Of a DNA stretch of 64,000 nucleotides, positions 1-9,100 are shown piece after piece (position 1 is the stretch's first letter; every line of letters starts with the position of its first letter). This DNA is from JBAXTE01 sp037130365 (lineage in GTDB: Bacteria > Bacteroidota > Bacteroidia > Bacteroidales > WCHB1-69): NCBI GenBank assembly GCA_037130365.1, contig JBAXTE010000006.1, positions 74,807-138,806 on the forward strand, written 5' to 3'. Made by a program: the position numbers and the translations under genes. Below the pieces are notes generated by a model. The model searched no databases, was not told the origin of the DNA, and saw nothing but the letters and a program-made list of their open reading frames with translations.

Positions 1-785
1 TAATTTAATCCAATTGGAAATTTCTGTAGAAAAATTTTCTTTCGAGTTTTATTTGTAATTGCGCAACAAATTAGAAGTCCATTAAAATCAAGTTTAATTG
101 AAACAGCTTCGATATACTTGTTGATTTTTTTTATGTCATTTAAATTAGCAAGGTTAATGATGTTATTAAATACGTATGGGGATTTTAAAACGTCAAATCT
201 GGAAGTAGAAAATAGGTAATCAGTATGTTGTGAAGATTCATCTATATGTAATAATATAAAATCTAGAACTTGCTGCCCAAATTTTCCTTGAACTAGGTTG
301 TGAATAATATTGTTTCCGTCGCTATTTGTTTGAGGTTTTCTAATTACAGTTTCTTTTGTATTTAAAATCCTATGCATCTCTTTTACGTGTTCAATATCTT
401 CTTTGTTAACAATGACAATTGCTCTTTGATATGAAAAAACTAAAAGCAACGTAGCCAACTTAAGCCCAAAAAAAGTAACAATATAACCTAATATTACAAA
501 GCGACTGGGGAAATCAATTTCAAATATATAAATTAAGGAAAGAAAAGCGAGTGCACTTATTGACCAATCAGAAAGATAATTTAAAAAAAGAATTTTGGCT
601 TTTAAGACATTCTTTTTTCTTCTTACATTAGTTATTATTGAAGTTGTGAGATAGATAGTAGAGTATAGTGCAAATAAATATATGTATTTTTGAAAAACAA
701 ATATAAAATTTTCGTTTTTCAAAAAAGTAGCTGTAATATAAGCAAGAATGAGTAAAACAATATCTTCAAAGATTCTTTTGTTCAT
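1..785 (-). CDS. Partial sugar transferase N-terminal region (polysaccharide/LPS initiating transferase type), cut by window edge
   Basis: A frame is open from an ATG at 783-785 on the minus strand to the left edge: 261 codons without a stop, so the C-terminal half lies outside the window. Four hydrophobic segments (about residues 7-21, 32-52, 73-91 and 96-117) are followed by a soluble part. Near residues 235-260 there is a 'NGLLICCAITNKTRKKIF.QKFP' type stretch that, from memory, resembles Bacteroidota sugar transferases in which a variable domain of this kind precedes the bacterial sugar transferase domain. Such enzymes move a sugar phosphate onto undecaprenyl phosphate at the inner membrane. 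The catalytic domain is not visible, so the product is an inference. A perfect -7 box (TAACTTTG) lies at 817-824, suggesting its own promoter. Confidence 0.6.
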   Translation of the reverse strand, partial: MNKRIFEDIVLLILAYITATFLKNENFIFVFQKYIYLFALYSTIYLTTSIITNVRRKKNVLKAKILFLNYLSDWSISALAFLSLIYIFEIDFPSRFVILGYIVTFFGLKLATLLLVFSYQRAIVIVNKEDIEHVKEMHRILNTKETVIRKPQTNSDGNNIIHNLVQGKFGQQVLDFILLHIDESSQHTDYLFSTSRFDVLKSPYVFNNIINLANLNDIKKINKYIEAVSIKLDFNGLLICCAITNKTRKKIFLQKFPIGLN

Positions 786-816
786 AGTATTAATCAATAG
801 TTTTGCAATCAGATTA

Positions 817-824
817 CAAAGTTA
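817..824 (-). promoter_or_regulatory. Bacteroidota -7 box for the partial sugar transferase
   Basis: The minus strand reads TAACTTTG, a perfect match to the Bacteroidota -7 consensus TAnnTTTG, 32 bases upstream of the ATG at 785. No convincing -33 element is seen. Confidence 0.5.
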
Positions 825-1026
825 ATCGTTTTTTTTTAATGTTCTCCGATATAAACAAAATAAATAAACGTAAACTGATGATATATAGATGTTTGTAAAA
901 AGTTATAATATTTGGTTTTAATTAATTTAAAAATTGGATTAATCATATTATCAATACTTTAGTCTAAAAATACAATTAATAAACAGGTAAGTTGAAATTT
1001 TTTATATCAATAGTGATTTATCACAA

Positions 1027-2001
1027 CTAATTTACTAAAAGTTGCTCTAAACCCTCATGCAATTCGTCTTTATCCAAATGCTTTCCAATAAATATGATTT
1101 TTGAAAATGGTTTTTCTTGATCCCAATTTTTGCCGGGGTCTAAAAGAAATGAATCAACAACGGTATGGAAAATAAATCGTTCTGGGTAATCTTGAAATGC
1201 AAGAATCCCCTTAATTCTGAGTATTTTATTGCTATTGAAAAATATAAAGTTTTGTATCCATAAACTGAATTTTGAAAAATCAAAAACATCATCAAATTGA
1301 AAAGCTACAGTTGAGATTTCATGATTATGATTTAATTTTTTTTGCGGTTGATTATGGTGAACATATTTTAAGGTAGACATTTCAATCTGAGGAGCTGCAT
1401 AGGAATCGGTATCAAGTACTTGAATTTTTGAAATATCACAAAAAGAGGTATGTTTTATTGAAGCCAATGTACTTATTTCGGAAATTTCGCGAGTAAGTTT
1501 ATCGACAAATGTTTTATCAGCAGCATCAATTTTATTGATAATAATTAAATCTGCAACTGATAATTGTTTTCGAATTTCTGAATAATCATGAATTAAATTT
1601 TGGATATTGATTGCATCAACAACACAAACCACACTATCAATTTTAAAATTATCTTGAATTCCGCCGCCATCCAAAAAAGCATTAATTATGCTAAGAGGAT
1701 CAGCAATACCAGTGGTTTCAACTAATAGATGATTAAAAACAAATTTGCTGTTTAGCAATTTGTCAATTACTTGATAGAAGTCAGAATTTAATGAGCAACA
1801 GATGCAGCCGTTGTTAAGTTCAAATATGTTTTCGTTAATCCCAATGATTAAATCGCTATCAATGCCTATTTTCCCAAACTCATTTTCGATGATAGCAAAT
1901 TTTTTTTTAGGATGATTTTCAATCAATTGGTTTAAAAGTGTTGTTTTACCAGCTCCTAGAAATCCAGTTATTACTGTTACAGGAATTCGAAAATCGTTCA
2001 T
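1027..2001 (-). CDS. G3E-family GTPase, CobW/COG0523-type metallochaperone
   Basis: The 324-residue protein has the G3E GTPase plan: Walker A GFLGAGKT (residues 13-20), ENEFG (39-43), the metal-binding CICC motif within GCICC (65-69), ETTG (95-98) and a later NKID guanine-specificity motif. A histidine pair in 'NHNHE' separates the GTPase domain from a CobW C-terminal-like domain. Proteins of this family deliver zinc or other metals, or maturate metalloenzymes, in a GTP-dependent way in the cytoplasm. The substrate cannot be read from the sequence: no zinc-dependent paralogue or cobalamin gene is nearby. The gene is monocistronic and diverges from pdxH. A near -7 box (TAATTTTA) lies about 30-40 bases upstream. 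Confidence 0.9.
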   Translation of the reverse strand: MNDFRIPVTVITGFLGAGKTTLLNQLIENHPKKKFAIIENEFGKIGIDSDLIIGINENIFELNNGCICCSLNSDFYQVIDKLLNSKFVFNHLLVETTGIADPLSIINAFLDGGGIQDNFKIDSVVCVVDAINIQNLIHDYSEIRKQLSVADLIIINKIDAADKTFVDKLTREISEISTLASIKHTSFCDISKIQVLDTDSYAAPQIEMSTLKYVHHNQPQKKLNHNHEISTVAFQFDDVFDFSKFSLWIQNFIFFNSNKILRIKGILAFQDYPERFIFHTVVDSFLLDPGKNWDQEKPFSKIIFIGKHLDKDELHEGLEQLLVN

Positions 2002-2159
2002 TATATTAATGTGTATTTGTTGTTTGAGTGCATAAAATTACGATTTTTCAATTACTTATTTTAAAAGTTTCATCAAAATATTTTGGCATAACCTTTAGAC
2101 ATTGAACAAAATCCATCAAACATAAGTTGAAGAAATTAGACATAATTAAATCATAATCA

Positions 2160-2798
2160 ATGAATATCAATCGAGATTTATCAGAAAGTAGAAGAGATTA
2201 TTCCAAAGATAAACTTTTAGAATCAAATATATCAAAAAACCCTATCGAACAGTTTGATCTCTGGTATCAACAAGCTGAATTGGAACTCAAGGATGAAGTA
2301 AATGCGGTGGCGCTTTCTACGGCTGATTTAAATGGGTCTGTTAGTTCCAGAATGGTTTTATTAAAGGCATTTAACGAAAATGGATTCATGTTTTTTTCAA
2401 ATTACCAAAGCAAAAAAGCAGAACAGATTGCAAATAATCCCAATGGTGCATTATTGTTTTTTTGGCCATCACTACAAAGACAGATAAGAATTGAAGGAGA
2501 AATAATTAAAACAACAGCTGAAATAAGTGATACCTATTTTTATAGTCGTCCAAAAGATAGCCAAATAAGTGCAATTATTTCTTCTCAAAGTAAAATTGTT
2601 TCGGATAGAGATTTTTTAGAAAAATGCTTTGAAAAAGAGTCTAAAAATCCAATACATCAAAGACCTGAAAATTGGGGAGGATATTTGCTATTTCCTCGTT
2701 CAATTGAATTTTGGCAAGGTAGATCGAATCGCTTGCATGATCGGATTTTATATTCTCTTTGTAACGAAAAGTGGATTATTAATAGGTTAGCGCCTTAG
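2160..2798 (+). CDS. pdxH: Pyridoxamine 5'-phosphate oxidase
   Basis: The 212-residue product has the full length of PdxH and its family motifs: RMVLLK (64-69), FFSNY.SKKA (78-87), FFW....RQ.RIEG (100-113), SRP..SQI (129 on), a 'FPRSIEFWQGR.NRLHDR' block and the conserved C-terminal RLAP. It oxidises pyridoxamine or pyridoxine 5'-phosphate to pyridoxal 5'-phosphate with FMN and oxygen in the cytoplasm. It is the last step of the salvage route and of the DXP-dependent pathway. The gene diverges from the CobW-like gene across 158 bases and is followed by about 316 bases without a gene. The oxygen requirement means the cell meets oxygen at least sometimes. Confidence 0.96.
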   Translation: MNINRDLSESRRDYSKDKLLESNISKNPIEQFDLWYQQAELELKDEVNAVALSTADLNGSVSSRMVLLKAFNENGFMFFSNYQSKKAEQIANNPNGALLFFWPSLQRQIRIEGEIIKTTAEISDTYFYSRPKDSQISAIISSQSKIVSDRDFLEKCFEKESKNPIHQRPENWGGYLLFPRSIEFWQGRSNRLHDRILYSLCNEKWIINRLAP

Positions 2799-3114
2799 AA
2801 TAATTTTTGATGTTAATTAATGGTTAATCCAAAATTGTGGATACTTTAAAAATAGTCAATCTACTCTTATTAGTTCATTTAGGAGAATCTAAAATGTTTA
2901 CATTTGATTGGTTCTAAATTGTAAATTTTCAAGTTTATAAGAAACTTCTTGTTATTTTTGTTGATTACTAAACTTCAATAATTTTTTGTAAAAGGAGAGG
3001 TTCAGATTTTTAGCTAATATTTGAAATATTATAAGCGAGTATGTTCGTTGAAAATAATTATTAATGATAATCTTACATACGAGAATCATTTGAATAAATT
3101 AAAAAAAATAGCGG
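2799..3114. other. Intergenic stretch upstream of the giant protease gene
   Basis: No coding frame is convincing here. A perfect -7 box match TACATTTG (2899-2906, plus strand) would give a leader of about 200 bases for the giant secreted protease, and a weaker TATGTTCG lies at 3040-3047. No terminator for pdxH is seen. Confidence 0.4.
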
Positions 3115-6100
3115 ATGAAAAAAATGAGTACGAGTAAGTGGACTATTTTGTTTTTTTTAGTATTCACACTTCAAATTAGCACATTAAATGCGCAAATTAG
3201 TAAATCGGGAATGCCGGCATCTAAAATTTATCAATTACAAGATGTTCAGGCAACGTTAAATGCGACGCCTATGAATTTTAATTTGCAATTGTGGCAGGCA
3301 GATGCTGCACAACGAGCAGTGTTGCATTTACCAGCAAAAGCTGGGATTTCTGTTGATGTAAACAAATCGATAGACAATTCTGGAGAGTGGTCTCAATTGG
3401 CAAATGGGGACATGGTCTGGAGGCTAAAACTTGAAGCACTAGGAGCAAAGGCTTTGGGAGTTGTTTTTGATCAATTTTATTTGCCAGAAGGAAGTGAATT
3501 ATTTATTTACGACGAAAATAAGACGTTTATTATTGGGGCTTTTACTTCCGAAAATAATAATCCATCAAATGTTTTCAGTACTCATATTATTCCTGGAACT
3601 AAAGTCGTGATTGAGTACATAGAGCATCCAGAAGGAACGAATAAGGGACAATTAAAGCATTCTGCAATTATAAATGGAAAAATTGTTGGGGCATCCGTAC
3701 AATCAAAACCTACCATAAATCCAGCAGATTATAAATCAAATGCACTACTGAATATTGGTTCATTAATATATGTAATTAATGAACCTGTGATGGATCAAAG
3801 TAAAGATCTTGGCGATGCCGCTTCATGTCAAGTAAATATTAATTGTTCTCCAGAAGGCGATACATGGCAAGTTCAGAAAAGAGGAGTTGCTAGAATTTTA
3901 TTCAAAGAAGGTACGGGCTGGTATTATTGTACTGGAACATTAGTTAACAACACATCTCAAAATACAGTACCGTATTTTCTAACAGCATACCATTGTGGAG
4001 GAGTTGCTTCAGCAGCAGATCATACTGCTTGGCAGTTCTATTTTAATTATGAACGAGCAACTTGTGCAAATACCGGAACTCCTGTTAATAATATGCTTAC
4101 TGGATGTACAAAACGTGCCGAAGGGGGTATTAGTGGTGGAACTGATATGCAATTATTAGAACTCACAACTACGCCACCACTAACATGGAATCCATATTAT
4201 AATGGTTGGGATCGATCGGGAACTGCAAGTACAAGTGGCGCTGCAATTCATCATCCATCAGGCGATGCAAAGAAAATTTCTTCATATACTTCAGCATTAA
4301 CAACAGGTACATGGAATGATGGGACAAATGTTGGTTTAACAAATGGACATTGGAAAGTAAGCTGGGCTGCAACAACAAATGGATTTGGTGTAAGTGAAGG
4401 AGGCTCTTCAGGATCTCCAATTTTTGATTATAATCATAGAGTGGTAGGCACATTAACTGGTGGAAGTTCTTCCTGCACTGCAACATCCAACCAAGATTTA
4501 TACGGAAAATTTAGTATTCATTGGGAAAATGCAGCAAATGGAGCTACAAATGCATACAAATTAAGACCATGGCTTGATCCAGCTGGTACAAATCCTACAA
4601 CATTAAATGGATATGATCCTAATGCTGTTACAACTCCACCAGTAGCAGATTTTGTAGCCGATAGAACTACAATAGTTGCTGGCGAAACAATAAATTTTAC
4701 TGATTTATCAACAAATGCAGCTACTTCTTGGAGTTGGACATTTGCGGGAGGTTCACCAGCAACTTCAACTCAACGAAATGTGCCTGTAATGTTTGTTACA
4801 CCAGGAACATATACCGTTACACTTATAGCCACAAATGCATACGGCTCAAATACAAAAACAAGAACATCATATATTACAGTTACATCTTATGTTCAAGCAA
4901 CCACTAATCCAATAACTATAGGAACTGGCACAACTGGAGCTGCATATCCATTGGGAGTTGTTAGAGCCTATGAGCGTAGTGCTGCAATATATACAGCTGC
5001 AGAAGTAACCAGATCTGGATATATTGATTCAATTGCATATCAAACGGGTTCATCTCGTGGTTATCGTCCAATTAAAGTTTATCTAAAGCACACAACAGCA
5101 ACAACGCTAACTGCTTCAACATGGGCGACTATGATTGATGGTGCAGTATTAGTTTATGATGATTCTTTACAAACATTAGCTGGCGGAGTGTGGATAAAAT
5201 TGGCTTGTAAACTGAATAATTTCTATTACAATGGAACTTCCAATTTATTAGTACTTGTTGAACAAAATAAAAATTTAAACTCAAATCAATCTTCATTATG
5301 CAGATATACAACAGCAACAAGTAAACATCAGACTTGGAAAAGCGCTGCAACACCTATTGCAATTCCTACTGGAACAGGAACAATTGATAACAATAGGCCA
5401 AATATTCAAATTACGTTTAAAGTTTTCACAGTTCCTGTTGCTGATTTTGTAGCAAATTCTTATCCTTCAATTATGCAACAAGGATTTGATAGTACTTGGT
5501 TGCCTTCAGGATGGAGTGTTATAAATACCCACGCAACAGAACGTTGGCAACAAGGAAATCCATCGACGAGCAATTTCTCCACAATTGATCCAGGAAATGT
5601 ATCTTCGGCAATAGTTCCTTGGATTGCAGAAGCACAAGACGAATGGATAATTTCTCCAGTAATAAACACGACAGCTTATGCAACTCGTCCAATGAAAATT
5701 AAATTTTACGTAGGTTTCGGTCGTTCATGGTTAAGTCCTGGGGCTACTTTGAAATTTAAAATTTCAACAAATAATGGAACTACATGGACAGACTTGTGGA
5801 ATGCAATTGGTGACGCTACTGAACCTGCAGGAACTTCTTGGGCTTGGAGACTAATTGATATAAATTTAGCAACCTATGCTGGTCAAAGTGTGAAATTTGC
5901 TTGGGAATATGTAGGGAATGATGGTGATATGATGGGCTTAGACGGAATTAATTTATACGTTGCCGAACCACCAACCCAAGTCAATATTTTTGAAGGTGAA
6001 TCGTTAGGGTTTTTAGATTTATCCACAGGAAATCCTATGACTTGGAACTATTCATTTGCGGGTGGAACCCCAACTACTGCAACAGCAAAAAATCCAACAA

Positions 6101-9100
6101 TTCAATATAATACAGCAGGAATTTATAATGCAGCCTTAACTGTAGTAAATCCTTTAGGAACAAATACAAAGACTAGAACATCATACGTTGTGGTAACTGG
6201 TCGTGCACCTATTGCTAACTTTGAAGGTTTTGGAAATTTGAAAAGTAATACTGGAAATCCTTTCATTCCTGTTGGTGGCAATGTTCGTTTTAATGACTTA
6301 AGTTCAAGAGTTCCAACTTCTTGGAGTTGGTCATTCCCAAGTGCACTTCCTCTTACTTCTACAACTCAAAATCCTACGAATATTATTTACCCTACAGCTG
6401 GAATTTATAATGTGTCACTTCAGGCAACTAACCTAAGTGGATCTAACTCAGTAACTGATACTGGATGCGTTTTTGTAAATGGAACACATTATGTGACAAA
6501 TCTTTTAGATATTGATGCTCCAACGGTATATACTTTAGGAACAACTCCAGGAAAACTACCCGGACATAATGGGGATACCATTAAAAAATATGCTGAGTTT
6601 TTCTCAAATGCTTATGAAGGAGATATCACGAAGGTGCGAATTGCGATTGACTCTGCAAAAGGAGTTGGAAAAACTGTAAATATTGTTGTTTGGGATGGAT
6701 CTACAGGATCACCAGGTACTGTTATTAAAACTCAAACATTCTCAATTCCAACATTTGCACAAACATCATGGGATACTATTACTTTTACAACTCCAGCGCA
6801 TGTTACAGGAAATTTCTTTGTTGGATATGAAATAACGTATGATGCCGCCCATAATTATTACACTCATATGTTTTGTCCTTATATGGCCGTGGATCGAGGT
6901 AGCAACTATCCAAATTCTGCTTGGATGTATGTTGGGTCAACATGGGCTACAATTGACGATGCTTTTGGTGGTTTTAAAACGGCGTTGTATATTCAACCCG
7001 AATTTACTTACTATTCTAATGTTCCAATCGTTTCAGCCATAGCAACTCCAGGTTGTGCTTCAGGATCGGTTACAATTACATCATCAATTACTGCAAATCA
7101 AACATTCCATTTATTAGATAATGCTGGAACTTCATTACAGAATTGGACAGGAAACACCAATACCCATACCTTTACTGGCCTAGCAAATGGTACTTATAAA
7201 GGTAAAACAGTGAATGGAGCTGTAACCTCAGCAATCTCTGCTGCTGTTACCTTAACAAACGATGTTGCTACAGTTGCCGGAACAGTAACTGGTGGAACAA
7301 CGGTTTGTATTGGAAGCACAAGTGGAATTCTTACTTTAGCAGGATATACAGGAAATATTGTAAGATGGGAGAGTTCAGTTTCACCATTTACAACTTGGAC
7401 TCCAATAACAAATACATCAGCAACATACACCTCTGGTGTTTTATCACAAACTACACAATTTAGAGCAGTTGTTCAAAATGGAAGTTGTGCCAATGCAAAT
7501 TCTGTTTTCACAACCGTAACTATTTCTCCATTAACGGTTGCCGGAACAGTAACGGGAGGCACAACGATTTGTACAGGAAGCACTAGTGGAATTCTTACTT
7601 TAGCAGGATATACAGGAAATATTGTAAGATGGGAAAGTTCAGTTTCACCATTCACAACTTGGACTCCAATAACAAATACATCAGCAACATACACTTCTGG
7701 TGTATTATCACAGACTACACAATTTAGAGCAGTAGTTCAAAGTGGAAGTTGTGCCAATGCAAATTCTGTTTTCACTACCGTAACAATTTCTCCATTAACG
7801 GTTGCTGGAACAGTAACTGGTGGAACAACAATTTGTACTGGAATCACAAGTGGAATTCTTACTTTAGCAGGATATACAGGAAATATTGTAAGATGGGAAA
7901 GTTCAGTTTCACCATTCACAACTTGGACTCCAATAACAAATACATCAGCAACATACACTTCTGGTGTATTATCACAGACTACACAATTTAGAGCAGTAGT
8001 TCAAAGTGGAAGTTGTGCCAATGCAAATTCTGTTTTCACTACCGTAACAATTTCTCCATTAACGGTTGCTGGAACAGTAACTGGTGGAACAACAATTTGT
8101 ACTGGAATCACAAGTGGAATTCTTACTTTAGCAGGATATACAGGAAATATTGTAAGATGGGAAAGTTCAGTTTCACCATTCACAACTTGGACTCCAATAA
8201 CAAATACATCAGCAACATACACTTCTGGTGTATTATCACAAACTACACAATTTAGAGCAGTAGTTCAAAGTGGAAGTTGTGCCACTGATAATTCTGTTTT
8301 CACTACTGTAACTATTTCTCCATTAACGGTTGCCGGAACAGTAACGGGAGGCACAACGGTTTGTACAGGAAGCACGAGTGGAATCCTTACTTTAGCAGGA
8401 TATACAGGAAATATAGTAAGATGGGAAAGTTCAGTTTCACCATTCACAACTTGGACTCCAATAACAAATACATCAGCAACATACACTTCTGGTGTGTTAT
8501 CACAAACCACACAATTTAGAGCAGTAGTTCAAAGTGGAAGTTGTGCCAATGCAAATTCAGTTTTCACTACCGTAACTATTTCTCCATTAACGGTTGCTGG
8601 AACAGTAACTGGAGGAACAACAATTTGTTCTGGAAGCACGAGTGGAATTCTTACTTTAGCTGGATATACAGGAAATATCGTAAGATGGGAAAGTTCAATA
8701 TCACCATATTCAACTTGGACTCCAATAACAAATACATCAGCAATATATACTTCTGGTGCATTATCACAGACAACACAATTTAGAGCTGTAGTTCAAAGTG
8801 GAAGTTGTGCCACGGCTAATTCTGTTTCAACCATAGTTACTGTTGATCCAACTACAATTGGAGGAGCTGTTTCAGCAGGTGTTACTCAAATTTATTTAGG
8901 AGAGTCTACTGGAACGATTTCATTAACTGGCCAAACAGGCGCTATTGTAAAATGGCAAAAGCGACTTGGCGCAGGAACTTGGATTGATATTGTAAACAAC
9001 AGTGCTACTTACTCTGAAATTCCAAATGCAATTGGGTTATGGGAATACCGTGCAGTTGTTCAAAGCGGAAGTTGTTTAGTAGCAAATTCTGCATCAGTAA

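Noticed and set aside
7194..8783. Several open frames on both strands inside the Ig repeats
   Set aside because: They recur at the 264-base period as shadows of the repeated gene and have no ribosome site or family features.
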